Positions 33,850 to 42,658 are shown, counted from the first letter of the stretch. The stretch: DNA of 64,000 nucleotides from Bog-756 sp963806455 (GCA_963806455.1 CAWDXZ010000004.1:124001-188000), one strand, 5' to 3'. Notes: generated from the sequence alone by a model not told the origin. Translations and numbers: made by a program.

Positions 33850-36288
33850 ATGAGGATGAAGTGTGCCGGAGCGCTCGCGGCGGCGATCGCCTTGGCTTCT
33901 ACGGGCATTGTCTTCGCGGTCGGAACGGCGCTTGCAGCGTCGACGCCCATCACACGAGCGCCATATGTAACTGATCTCACGACGACGAGCGTCTACATCG
34001 ACTGGGCTGTTCCGGGTCCACAGACGGCGGGGTCCGTGATCGTCCAGAAGGCACCGACATCAGGCGCATGTCCGAGCTCGATTGCCTGGAATGCGAGCCA
34101 GGAGATCACGACGCCGACGACGGACCCTCTGGTCGAGGGAGGCTCGACGAGTGTCAGCTGGTCGATCAAGGTGAACGGGGTGACCGAATATCAGGCGGAG
34201 ACGCCGGTCAACGGCTTGTCGCCGGCCACGCAGTATTGCTACGCGGTGTACTCGACTCACAGTTCAAGCGCCCAGGAGCTGTGGCCGGTCCAGACCTTCA
34301 CCACCATGGCCACGCCCGGCACCAATGCACCGGTTACCTTCGACGTCATTGGCGACACGGGCGAGAATCTGAGCAGCCCCGGGGTTCCGTATCCGAATTT
34401 CTTGAATACGGGTCAGCAGGCCATTTACCAGGCGATCGGTAGCTCGGGTGCGCAGTTCCTGCTCGAGGCCGGGGACGTGAGCTACAGCGGTGGGACCGAG
34501 ACGAGCTACGGTGACCTCAACCAGACCGGGACCACGCAGTCCCCCGACGTCTCGGACATCTTCGGTCCACAGTACGAGCCACAGATGCACGGTATCCCCA
34601 CGTTCGTGGCCGACGGGAACCACGGCCAGACAACCGACGACCTCCGCATCTGGCCGGAGAAGCAGACGGTCCTCAATGACCAGCCCAACGCCGGTGTCTA
34701 CAGTTATGGTCCGCCTCCCGCACAGGTGGACGGGATCAGCAACAACTCACCAAGCGACTGGTACGCCGTCCAGGACGGGCAGGTACGCGTCTACGTGCTG
34801 GACGCCGCATGGGGTGACTCGAACACCGGGACGTCGACGGGGTCCCTTTGCCAGCCGATCGTGACCGACTGCAAGCAATACCAGGCCGATGCCGACGAGC
34901 ACTGGCAAACAAGCTCTACCGAGTACCAGTGGCTGCAGCACGACCTTGCCGCCCACCCCGGCGGGGTCAAGATGGCCGTCTTCCACTACCCAATCCGGAG
35001 CGTCAACAACACCCAGCCCACCGACCCGTACCTGTCGGGGCTCGAGTCGCTGCTTGCCACCAACGGCGTGCAGGTGGCCTTCAACGGTCATGCCCACACC
35101 TACCAGCGAATCAAGCCGACGGTTCCGGGAACGGTGACAAACTTCGTAACGGGTGGCGGCGGTGGCATCCTTGAGCCGGTCGACGGGAACGGAGACAGCC
35201 ACGGCGCATGCGCGGCGATGAAGGCCACTGCCACGGTCTACGCCATCGGGTGGAGCCAGACGTCCTCGTCAGGCTCGGCCTGTGGATCAGCGACCGCGCC
35301 CACATCTCCGCTGCAGGTCTTCAACTACCTGAAGGTGACGGTGAACGGGAGCCAAGTGACGGTCCAGGCGATCAACGGCTTGGACCATGTCTTCGATACG
35401 GCCACGTTCTCCTACGGCGGGGTCGATACCCAACCCCCGTCGGTACCTACCGGTTTGGCCACGACATCGGTCAGCGCCAGCTCCGTTGGGCTGGCGTGGA
35501 ACTCCTCGACAGACAACGTGGGTGTGACCGGTTACGACGTACTTCGGGACGGCACGAAGATCGGCACGACGACGACGACCACCTATACCGATTCCACGGT
35601 GGCCCCGGGCACCGGATACCACTATACGGTCGAGGCCTTCGATGCCGCGGGCAACACCTCTGCGCCGAGCACCGCGCTTCCGGTCACGACGCCCTCGGGG
35701 TCGCTCCCGACCACCAGCATTCTCATACCGTCGAGTGGCGCCACGTTGTCAGGAACCGCCACGACCCTTGACGCCAGTGCCTCGAACGCCACCAGCGTCG
35801 AGTTCCGACTCTTCGGCGGCATCTACGGCTATTCCGGCCCGGTGGTCGGCACGGCCACACCGACCTATTACGGTTGGCTTTACAGCTGGGATACCACCAC
35901 GGTCCCGAACGGGTCTTACGCGCTTCTGTCTGAAGCATTCAACTCGGGTGGCAGCGCCTTCAGCTCCGGGGTGAGTATCACCGTCAACAATGTGCCCCCC
36001 CCGACCACCAGCATTCTCATACCGTCAAATGGCGCCACGTTGTCAGGAACCGCCACGACCCTTGACGCCAGTGCCTCGAACGCCACCAGCGTCGAGTTCC
36101 GACTCTTCGGCGGCATCTACGGCTATTCCGGCCCGGTGGTCGGCACGGCCACACCGACCTATTACGGTTGGCTTTACAGCTGGGATACCACCACGGTCCC
36201 GAACGGGTCTTACGCGCTTCTGTCTGAAGCATTCAACTCGGGTGGCAGCGCCTTCAGTTCCGGGGTGACTATCACCGTCGGGAACTAG
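33850..36288 (+). CDS. Secreted purple-acid-phosphatase-like metallophosphoesterase with Fn3 and duplicated C-terminal domains
   Basis: 812 aa. Signal peptide at 1-30. An N-terminal Fn3-like domain of the purple acid phosphatase type (about 35-150) precedes the catalytic domain (about 160-520), whose metal-binding motifs are FDVIGDTGE, LEAGDVSYSG (with the Tyr that gives purple acid phosphatases their colour), ADGNHG, MAVFHYPI and FNGHAHTYQR. Then come a fibronectin type III domain (about 530-615) and two nearly identical 98-residue domains (about 617-812) beginning TTSILIPS. The enzyme probably releases phosphate outside the cell. The TAG stop coincides with the left end of an IS630 remnant, so the protein may have been truncated by insertion. 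ATG 33850 follows GGGAGG; ATG 33856 is an alternative. Confidence 0.8.
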   Translation: MRMKCAGALAAAIALASTGIVFAVGTALAASTPITRAPYVTDLTTTSVYIDWAVPGPQTAGSVIVQKAPTSGACPSSIAWNASQEITTPTTDPLVEGGSTSVSWSIKVNGVTEYQAETPVNGLSPATQYCYAVYSTHSSSAQELWPVQTFTTMATPGTNAPVTFDVIGDTGENLSSPGVPYPNFLNTGQQAIYQAIGSSGAQFLLEAGDVSYSGGTETSYGDLNQTGTTQSPDVSDIFGPQYEPQMHGIPTFVADGNHGQTTDDLRIWPEKQTVLNDQPNAGVYSYGPPPAQVDGISNNSPSDWYAVQDGQVRVYVLDAAWGDSNTGTSTGSLCQPIVTDCKQYQADADEHWQTSSTEYQWLQHDLAAHPGGVKMAVFHYPIRSVNNTQPTDPYLSGLESLLATNGVQVAFNGHAHTYQRIKPTVPGTVTNFVTGGGGGILEPVDGNGDSHGACAAMKATATVYAIGWSQTSSSGSACGSATAPTSPLQVFNYLKVTVNGSQVTVQAINGLDHVFDTATFSYGGVDTQPPSVPTGLATTSVSASSVGLAWNSSTDNVGVTGYDVLRDGTKIGTTTTTTYTDSTVAPGTGYHYTVEAFDAAGNTSAPSTALPVTTPSGSLPTTSILIPSSGATLSGTATTLDASASNATSVEFRLFGGIYGYSGPVVGTATPTYYGWLYSWDTTTVPNGSYALLSEAFNSGGSAFSSGVSITVNNVPPPTTSILIPSNGATLSGTATTLDASASNATSVEFRLFGGIYGYSGPVVGTATPTYYGWLYSWDTTTVPNGSYALLSEAFNSGGSAFSSGVTITVGN
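35709..36287 (+). repeat. 294-bp tandem duplication at the 3' end of the phosphatase gene
   Basis: Unit 1 spans 35709-36002 and unit 2 spans 36003 to the stop. They differ at only a handful of bases (for example GAGTGG versus AAATGG early in the unit), including at silent positions, so the duplication or gene conversion is recent. Confidence 0.9.
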
Positions 36289-36675
36289 TGCCGTGACCGG
36301 CAACGTTGAGGGGGCGCGTCCACCACTTTGAGCTCCGGGTCGCGCAGAGTGGTGCCATGGCAGAGCGGCGTGGCAGTCAGAGACATCACGAACGAGGAGG
36401 GCAACAAGCTCCTGGCGATCGTGCGCCGGGGGTCGGGCTTGGTGGTGAGGTGGCGAAGAGCCCAGATCGTGCTGTGGTCGGCCCAGAGGATGGACGTCCC
36501 GGCCATCGCCAAGATCGCCTTCACCTCCGAGGACCGGGTCCGAGAGGTGGTCCACAACTTCAACGCGGATGGCTTCGAGTCCTTGGCCCCCAAGTACGCA
36601 GGGGGACGGCCACCGAAGTTCAGCGCCGCCGAACGGGCTGCCGCGAGAGGTGCGGGACGAAGTTGTCAAGGATGA
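36286..36675 (+). pseudogene. IS630 family transposase, N-terminal remnant with left element end
   Basis: The fragment begins with the element end TAGTGCCGTGACCGGCAACG and reads, from GTG 36370, RDITNEEGNKLLAIVRRG, WRRAQIVLWSAQ, DVPAIAKIAFTSEDRVREVV, NADGFESLAPKYAGGRPPK: the helix-turn-helix domain of an IS630-type transposase. After GRPPK the match stops; the DDE catalytic domain is missing. IS630 elements target TA, and the element end begins at the TA of the upstream gene's stop codon. Confidence 0.75.
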
Positions 36676-36842
36676 TGGCGATGCGCACATGGGGCGGGTG
36701 CAAGGTCACCGGCAAGCTGGTAGTCGTCAGGCGGGGACCACGGCCACTTTTCGACGAAGTCGGGAACACCATCCGCTGCCTCGGGTGCACCCGAACCACC
36801 GGGCAGTGCGCTCTAACGAGCACTTTGCTCGCCGCAGATTCC
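36676..36842. other. Unassigned sequence between two IS630 fragments
   Basis: No gene seen. A short ORF reading CLGCTRTTGQC has no support. Confidence 0.4.
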
Positions 36843-37044
36843 TAGTGCCGTGTCAGGCAACGTTTGCGCGCTTTACCAGTTCACGCAGCGTTTCGTCATG
36901 AGCGTTGCGGTTGCGCCACGCGATGTAGCGGCGAATCAAGAAGGCCTGGGCCTCGTGGCTCTCGTGGTCGGTGCCCAGCGTCGAGAGGGTCTTCGAAGAG
37001 ACGGCTGCCATGTATGCCTCGGGTTCGAGGCGGACCTTGACCAT
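36843..37044 (-). pseudogene. IS630 family transposase, C-terminal remnant with element end
   Basis: TAGTGCCGTGTCAGGCAACG at 36843 repeats the end found at 36286 (20 of 22 positions). Reading leftward on the minus strand, the last codons are AFLIRRYIAWRNRNAHDETL and LVKRANVA, which look like the C-terminus of actinobacterial IS630 transposases, with the stop inside the terminal repeat. The rest of the element to the right is gone or unrecognisable. Confidence 0.6.
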
Positions 37045-37457
37045 CCCATCGGGCCCGACCTCGCCCGGCGCGCAACCAATCTCGGAGACTGCAGTGGCGG
37101 TCAGTCAGGAGCAGTGCGTGGTGGCGGTCGCCCTAGTGGACCAGCTCGGCGTCGCCTTGAACTGGCGCGATCGATCAAATGGAGTTCTATTAGGCCAGAC
37201 CACGGGTATCGAACGCGCAATATCACCAAAGCCTTCCATGCCACTCGTCGACGCCACGAAAATGCATTCTGCGATGACCTGAGTGAAGCACCGGGGTCGC
37301 GCTCGTCGCCGTGATGATTGGTCCGTCGCCGACTTGACGCGCGACGAGCGGCGACGGACCGGTTGCGACGGCCGGGCGATCTCCATCATCAGACGCCGTA
37401 GGCCAGCGAGGGATGACACGGGGCGACCGCCGGCTGAACACATCCAGTGCGCCGGAC
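37045..37457. other. Non-coding or decayed stretch, probably mobile-element debris
   Basis: 413 bases with lower GC than the core regions. Several short open frames exist on both strands but none resembles a known protein or has a ribosome binding site. It lies between IS630 debris and the repeat-phosphoesterase gene. Confidence 0.4.
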
Positions 37458-39230
37458 CTATAGCCCAAACGCCTTCTTCAGGTCACCCGCCGTCACGGCG
37501 TTGAACTGGTGCGCCACGCCAGCGTTGTCCTCCAGCCACCGGGCGAGTGAGTAGTGAGTGAACTTCCCGGTGACGACCTTGTGATTGAGGCGAGGATCGA
37601 TGGCGACGAACTGCACGTTGTTGCCCGTTGTGCCGTCATCTTCGTCAAAAGTGACGATAATGGTGAGGTCACCCCGCCTGTAGTCCGGTCCGGCCATGAT
37701 GATCGGGAGCCACGTTCGCAAGAAGTTGTCGGCTGACGCCAATGCTCCACCTGCCACGGCGTTGTGGGCGTCGTGGTCGAGATTCGGTGCGAACTCGCCG
37801 GTGACCGGAAGATTGCCGCTCTGGATGTCGGAGAGGAACGCCCCTCCGGCCGTCGTCCCGCTAGGCACGTCAAACTGGTGGCACGCTGCCTGCTCGGTCG
37901 GGTCGAGGAAGTAGGGCCACGGCGCGTGCCAGGGGACGTACAGACCGACCTGCATGGGTCCGCAGTTGACGGGCATGTCCTCGGCATAGACCTTGGCTGT
38001 CTTGTGAGCCGCCACCGTCTGGCCGAAGACCGATGGCGGGGACGGATTGCAGAGCGGGCCGACAGGGCATTGTTTGTGCGTCTGCCCCGCGAACATGGCC
38101 AGGTAGTCCCCTAGGCTCGGGTGGATGACGCCGAAGTAGTTCGTCGCCGTTCCGAACTGGTTGGCCAGGCTCGTCAAGTACGGCATCGCGGCAATAGCGC
38201 CCGCCCTGGTGGCGTTCTCCTCGGGGATGACCAAGACCTTGTGTGTCCCAGGGGGGAGCGGCGGTGGCGGTGTCGTCGGTGGCGTCGGTATCGTCGGTGG
38301 CGTCGGTGGCGTGCCCCCGAACACCGGGCCAGGAGGTAGGCCACCGTCGGTCCCGGCCATGCCGACCACCGGCTGGTTGAGGTGAATTGCCCCCGTCGAC
38401 CCGTAGAAACCAGCATCTCCGCCGTTGAAGATGCCACCATCGGCGGCCACGAACCAGTAACCACCCCCGTCGCTGGTAGCCGAAATGCCGACCACAGGTC
38501 GATTGAGCCGGAGGTTTCCCGTCGATCCGTAGAAGGGAGCGCCAAAGGCAAACACTCCACCATCGGAAGACACGAGCCAGTAGCCGCCCGTCGCCCGGTC
38601 GGCGGCGATACCCACTGCCGGGGAGTTGAGGTGCTGTCCACCCATCGAGCCGCGGAAGCCAGCGTCGCCGAAGGCGAAGACACCTCCGTCCGATGCCACC
38701 AGCCAGTAGCCACCTCCGTCAGAGGTGGGCGTCATCCCGACGACCGGCCGGTTGAGGTGCAGACTGCCGGTCGAGCCATGGAACCGGGCATCACCGAAGC
38801 TGAAGATGCCACCATCGGAGGCAACAAGCCAGTACCCGTGGCCAGTCGGTGTGGAGGCCATACCGACGATGGGCTGGTTCAGGTGAATAGCACCCGCCGA
38901 CCCGTAGAAGGCGGCGTTCCCGCCGCTGAAGATGCCACCATCGGCGGCGACTAACCAGTAGCCCCTCCCACTCGGAGTGGCCGCCATGCCCACCATCGGT
39001 TGATTGAGGCGCATGTTGCCGGTCGAACCATGGAATGCGGCGCCACCGAAGGCGAAGACACCGCCGTCGCTGGCTACCGTCCAATATCCCCTGTTTGTTG
39101 AGTCAACGGCGGGTGCTGAAGTTGTTGAGCCAACGGGTGCTGAGGAGGAGGTCGCATCCGTGGAGCTAACGAGTGCCGCGATGGCGGCCACAAGAACCGC
39201 ACCCGACGCCAGATAGCGACGTAGCGTCAT
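37458..39230 (-). CDS. Secreted protein: six GYW repeats plus phosphoesterase domain
   Basis: 590 aa. Signal peptide 1-25. Residues 48-298 are six consecutive 41-42-residue repeats with consensus GYWLVASDGG(V/I)F(A/S)FGDA, F.GS.G...LN.PVVGM, each probably one propeller blade. A Pro/Thr linker (about 305-340) leads to a phosphoesterase domain of the acid-phosphatase/phospholipase C superfamily: KVLVIPEENATRAG (where relatives have ENKSY), FGVIHPSLGDYLAMFAGQ, EFAPNLDHDAHN, IIVTFDEDDG. The repeats may bind cell-surface glycan and position the enzyme; this is inference. Start ATG 39230 gives a clean signal peptide; the frame stays open upstream to 39614. Confidence 0.75.
   Translation of the reverse strand: MTLRRYLASGAVLVAAIAALVSSTDATSSSAPVGSTTSAPAVDSTNRGYWTVASDGGVFAFGGAAFHGSTGNMRLNQPMVGMAATPSGRGYWLVAADGGIFSGGNAAFYGSAGAIHLNQPIVGMASTPTGHGYWLVASDGGIFSFGDARFHGSTGSLHLNRPVVGMTPTSDGGGYWLVASDGGVFAFGDAGFRGSMGGQHLNSPAVGIAADRATGGYWLVSSDGGVFAFGAPFYGSTGNLRLNRPVVGISATSDGGGYWFVAADGGIFNGGDAGFYGSTGAIHLNQPVVGMAGTDGGLPPGPVFGGTPPTPPTIPTPPTTPPPPLPPGTHKVLVIPEENATRAGAIAAMPYLTSLANQFGTATNYFGVIHPSLGDYLAMFAGQTHKQCPVGPLCNPSPPSVFGQTVAAHKTAKVYAEDMPVNCGPMQVGLYVPWHAPWPYFLDPTEQAACHQFDVPSGTTAGGAFLSDIQSGNLPVTGEFAPNLDHDAHNAVAGGALASADNFLRTWLPIIMAGPDYRRGDLTIIVTFDEDDGTTGNNVQFVAIDPRLNHKVVTGKFTHYSLARWLEDNAGVAHQFNAVTAGDLKKAFGL
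38355..39090 (-). repeat. Six tandem 123-126-bp repeats encoding GYW units
   Basis: Six in-frame units of 42 codons (one has 41). They are diverged from each other at the DNA level, unlike the fresh duplications at 35709 and 45260. Confidence 0.8.
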
Positions 39231-39437
39231 GCCCGGCTCGACGGGGGCAGCTCGGTTGGTCCGTTCTCGATGAGCACTACTCCATCTGGACCCACCCGAT
39301 GCTGTCAAACCGGTTACACAGAGCGTGAGAATGTCACTACATCTGGTGACCGGTAGCTTGACTTTTCTGCTCGATTCTCCAGGACCATGGTGCTGGCCGT
39401 GAGTGGGCGGGACCCCTTGAACGTGGAACCACCCGTG

Positions 39438-39478
39438 GCAATCGAACGCCTGATATGCGGCAATCGAACGCCTGATAT
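39438..39478 (+). repeat. 19-bp direct repeat, 22-bp period
   Basis: GCAATCGAACGCCTGATAT occurs at 39438-39456 and again at 39460-39478, separated by GCG. Perfect identity. Confidence 0.9.
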
Positions 39479-39508
39479 CGGGCCACTCTGAAGCAGCTCT
39501 CTGGCCTC

Positions 39509-39532
39509 GCCCTCGCCCTCGCCCTCGCCCTC
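39509..39532 (-). repeat. (GAGGGC)4 hexanucleotide repeat
   Basis: Four perfect GCCCTC units on the plus strand (GAGGGC on minus), flanked by one imperfect unit. Same hexamer as the ten-unit array in cinA. Confidence 0.9.
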
Positions 39533-39763
39533 GCAAGTGTCGTTCCACGACTTTCGTGTGCTTCTCGATGTGGGGAATCCGAGGTACCGCGGGGTCGATG
39601 GCCTCGACGGTCAAAACCAGGCAATCTCGCCGCCTCGATCAGAGCGTTCACTCTGTCGTAGTAGTCCGCCTCCAGGTCCTCAGTGCATGCCCGACGGATG
39701 CGACGTGTTCCTTTTCCGTTGGATCGATGTCCTCGGGCCATATCGTCCTCACCGTCGCCACCG

Positions 39764-39797
39764 CCAGCATTCCAGTGGTCCCAGCATTCCAGCGGTC
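39764..39797 (+). repeat. 17-bp tandem repeat next to tRNA-Lys
   Basis: CCAGCATTCCAGTGGTC is followed directly by CCAGCATTCCAGCGGTC, one mismatch, 24 bases from the 3' end of the tRNA gene. Confidence 0.8.
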
Positions 39798-39820
39798 AGG
39801 GTGCGTTGGCTCTTGTTCGG

Positions 39821-39893
39821 TGGGCCGTGCGAGTCTCGATCTCGCCACCTTGGGATTAAAAGTCCCCTGCTCTACCCGATGAGCTAACGGCCC
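39821..39893 (-). tRNA. tRNA-Lys (anticodon TTT)
   Basis: 73 nt. The acceptor stem GGGCCGT pairs with ACGGCCC, discriminator A. D-arm GCTC/GAGC, anticodon loop CTTTTAA with anticodon TTT at 39860-39858, T-stem GCGAG/CTCGC. CCA is not encoded (CCG follows). The T-loop reads ATCGAGA instead of the usual TTCRANY, so position 54 is A, and the first pair of the anticodon stem is G-A. It still folds as a full cloverleaf. Confidence 0.85.
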
Positions 39894-39996
39894 AAGGTGG
39901 AGCGTACCGGCTGCCCGATCCTCCTCGGTGGGCAATGCGCACCCCAGACATCGGGAGTCACCTTCCTCGCCGCCCGTCGGTGTCGGGGACCGCCGC

Positions 39997-41046
39997 TCAG
40001 TGACCCGAGTGGCGCCCGCCGGCGATGACGACCGCCGACGGGTTCTCGCCCACGGGGACGCGACCGATCACCGCACGCCTCGAAAGGTCCACGTGCACGA
40101 GGGTTCCGTCCCCCCCGCAGACCCATGCTGTGGATCCGTCGGGGCTCATTGCCAGACCCTCGGCCGTTGTCCCGATCTCGATCGGCACACCCGCTCGGCC
40201 GTTCTGGAGGCTGATCGGGACGACGCCACCACCGCCGCTGACATAGACGGTCGCGGCTGGGGGGAGCCCAGCGATGCCGGTGGGATTGATTCCGAGGGAA
40301 ATGGGCGTACCCGGACTCAGGGACGGAAGGCTGATCGGTGTCAGCATGCTGGTGCCGAAGTCGGCCACGAGGGCGGTACGGCCGTCGGGCGTGACGTAGA
40401 GCGAATCGGGCTCGGTTCCTGCCGGAACGGGTGGTCCGGCGGTCAGGTTCGAGAGGTCGATCGGGCTCACCGTTCCGTCCTGGTAGTTGGAGACCAGAGC
40501 CAGGGTTCCTCCGGGCGAGACGGCCACGGCGACCGGTTGCCGCCCCACGGCGATGGGCCGGCCAGCCGTCAACGAAGGCAGGGCCAGCGGCGTGACCGTG
40601 TCATCCCCGAAGTTGGCGACCAGGGCATGGGCCCCATCGGGCGTCACACCCACCGCGTCGGGCTCGAGTCCCACCGTGACCCGTTTGATCACATCGCCCG
40701 AGGCGGTGTCCACCTCGACAAGGGTGTCGTCCCCCTTGTTGGCCACCAGCACGTGCTTCCCGTCCGGGGTAACAGCCAGGCCGGATGGGAGTGTGCCGGT
40801 CACGATCGGCGTCTGCGGTCTCGATGTCAATGTGTCGACCACCGCAATGGAGGTCCCCGGGTTGGCCACGTTGGATCCGGTGGCCACGTAGGCGGTCGCA
40901 GTGGTGGACGACGCCCCGGAGCCCGAACCACAGCCGGCCAGCAGGCAGCCCGCGAGCAGGGCAAGGCCACTCCCGATGACGCCGAGCCGTCCCCACTGGC
41001 CGTCACGTGAGGCTCGAATCGGCAGCGGGCAGCCCAGCCCGGTCAC
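39997..41046 (-). CDS. YVTN-type beta-propeller lipoprotein
   Basis: 349 aa. Lipobox LLAGC (Cys about 39) after a hydrophobic stretch. The mature protein has seven or eight propeller blades with the recurring pattern PSGLAVTPDGKHVLVANKGD, PDAVGVTPDGAHALVANFGD, PVAVAVSPGGTLALVSNYQD, PDSLYVTPDGRTALVADFGT. This is the YVTN/NHL-like family found in surface proteins; role unknown. GTG start at 41046. It stands between tRNA-Lys and the aminotransferase gene on the same strand. Confidence 0.75.
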   Translation of the reverse strand: MTGLGCPLPIRASRDGQWGRLGVIGSGLALLAGCLLAGCGSGSGASSTTATAYVATGSNVANPGTSIAVVDTLTSRPQTPIVTGTLPSGLAVTPDGKHVLVANKGDDTLVEVDTASGDVIKRVTVGLEPDAVGVTPDGAHALVANFGDDTVTPLALPSLTAGRPIAVGRQPVAVAVSPGGTLALVSNYQDGTVSPIDLSNLTAGPPVPAGTEPDSLYVTPDGRTALVADFGTSMLTPISLPSLSPGTPISLGINPTGIAGLPPAATVYVSGGGGVVPISLQNGRAGVPIEIGTTAEGLAMSPDGSTAWVCGGDGTLVHVDLSRRAVIGRVPVGENPSAVVIAGGRHSGH

Positions 41047-41206
41047 GGCCGCACCGGGGCCGTCAGCGGATCGTGCCGCTCCAGGCGGTGGAACATCCCG
41101 GTGATCGTAGGGGGCCGCCCTCGTGCCCTTCGGGCATCCGCCGCGACGTCATGGGTCTGACATCTCGGATGTGCTGGCTCCTCGGGCGTTCTGGGCGCTC
41201 GGGCGT

Positions 41207-42652
41207 TCAGCCCCGGGCACACGCCGCACCCTGCTCCGACTCGGCATCGCTCCACCCCCTCGCATCGGTGACCGGGAAGTAGTCGCCGGTCCGGGGATCC
41301 TGCCGATAGGGAACCGGTGGAGGGGCGCCGGCGGCCAGCTCGCCCACCGCGGCGAGCAATGTGTCGAGGTCCTGATCCGAGGTGCCGAGGCCGGCACTGG
41401 CTCGTACGGCACCGGGGACGTTGCGGTGATCCCCCCGAAGCACCTCGGTGCGGTAGGCGTCGACATCGTCGTCGGTCAGGCCGAGAAGGCGTATCACGTA
41501 GGGATGGGCGCAGAAGCACCCGTGGCGGACGGCTATCCCATACTCGGCGCTGAGGCGGGCCGCGACCAGCGCGTGGTGCATGCCCTCGATGGTGAAGGCG
41601 GCCACCGGCAGGGGGCCCGGGGCATCGGCCGGTTTGGCCACCTCGCCGGTCCCGGGGGGACCGAGGAGACGCACCCCCTCGATGGCACGAAGCCCGCCGA
41701 CCAGCCGGCCCCCCAGACGGCGCTCGTGGTTGCGGATCCGCTCCCATCCAATGTCCCCGAGGACGTCGATGGCGGCATGCATGGCGACGGCTCCGATCAC
41801 GTTGGGTGACCCGGCCTCCTCGCGGTCCGGGGGGTCGGTCCAGACCACCTCGTCGAGCCCGACCAGATCGACCGCGCCCCCTCCGGCCAGAAATGGATCG
41901 CCTTCTTCGAACAAGGACCGCGGCCCGATCAGTGCACCCGAACCGTATGGGGCGTACAACTTGTGGCCACTGAAGGCCAGAAAGTCGGCGCTGGCAGGCA
42001 GGGGTCGATGCGGTGCCAGCTGGGCTGCATCGACTACGACCCGCACACCCCGCTCGTGCGCCATCTCGATGATCTGGTCCAGAGGCGGCAACCACCCGGT
42101 GACATTGGATGCCCCGGTGACGGCGAGCAGGGCGGGCCGGGGACCGCGGTCGAGGGCGGATCTGACATCGTCGAGGGTGAAGGTCCCCTCGGTCGAGCAC
42201 TCGACGTAGCGCCGCTCGGCCACGCGGCCCCAGGGCAACAGATTGGCATGGTGTTCAACGACGGTCGTGACTACGACGGCGGTGGGATCAAGACGGAGGC
42301 GATAGGCGAGGTGGTTGATGGCCTCTGTCGTGTTCCGACACAGGATGGCGACGTCTGGGCCGTCGGGTTCCCGGCCGGCGAAGGCCAAGACGGCTTGGCG
42401 GGCTCGCTCGTAGGCGGCGGTGGCACGGCGCGACCGGAACCCGGCACCGCGGTGCACGCTGGAGTACCACGGGATGAAGGCGTCGACCCGGGCGGCGGCG
42501 GCCGGATGGGCCTGGGTCGACGCGGCCTGGTCGAGCTCCACGGCCGGCCGCTCGACACCGTCGACGCACGGAACCAGCTGGCCCCATCCGACCAGGCGAG
42601 CCAGGCCGCCTCCTCGGCCGTCAGTCGGAAGATCGGCGCTTCGGGGGCCCAT
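41207..42652 (-). CDS. Aminotransferase class V / cysteine desulfurase-like protein
   Basis: 481 aa PLP enzyme. The PLP Lys is in FSGHKLYAPYGSG, VVVDAAQLAPHRPL holds the Asp that contacts the pyridine nitrogen, TTVVEHHANLLPW is typical of cysteine desulfurases, and a Cys-containing loop HGCFCAHP takes the place of the SufS active-site loop. No suf or isc partner is nearby, so it may not serve Fe-S assembly. ATG 42652 is preceded by TAGGGT at six bases (minus strand), a leaderless promoter. Divergent from the TraR/DksA gene. Confidence 0.8.
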   Translation of the reverse strand: MGPRSADLPTDGRGGGLARLVGWGQLVPCVDGVERPAVELDQAASTQAHPAAAARVDAFIPWYSSVHRGAGFRSRRATAAYERARQAVLAFAGREPDGPDVAILCRNTTEAINHLAYRLRLDPTAVVVTTVVEHHANLLPWGRVAERRYVECSTEGTFTLDDVRSALDRGPRPALLAVTGASNVTGWLPPLDQIIEMAHERGVRVVVDAAQLAPHRPLPASADFLAFSGHKLYAPYGSGALIGPRSLFEEGDPFLAGGGAVDLVGLDEVVWTDPPDREEAGSPNVIGAVAMHAAIDVLGDIGWERIRNHERRLGGRLVGGLRAIEGVRLLGPPGTGEVAKPADAPGPLPVAAFTIEGMHHALVAARLSAEYGIAVRHGCFCAHPYVIRLLGLTDDDVDAYRTEVLRGDHRNVPGAVRASAGLGTSDQDLDTLLAAVGELAAGAPPPVPYRQDPRTGDYFPVTDARGWSDAESEQGAACARG

Positions 42653-42658
42653 CACCTC

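Larger units (their letters stand above)
39231..39761 (-). pseudogene. Decayed gene of unknown family in the gap before tRNA-Lys
   Basis: On the minus strand between about 39761 and 39520 three frames join into one protein-like sequence: ATVRTIWPEDIDPTEKEHVA, then TEDLEADYYDRVNALIEAAR, then TVEAIDPAVPRIPHIEKHTK and VVERHL, ending in Arg-Gly coded by GAGGGC units. Two frameshifts (near 39660 and 39605) separate the pieces. I do not recognise the family. The remainder, 39231-39505, holds no gene but has a 19-bp direct repeat. Confidence 0.35.
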
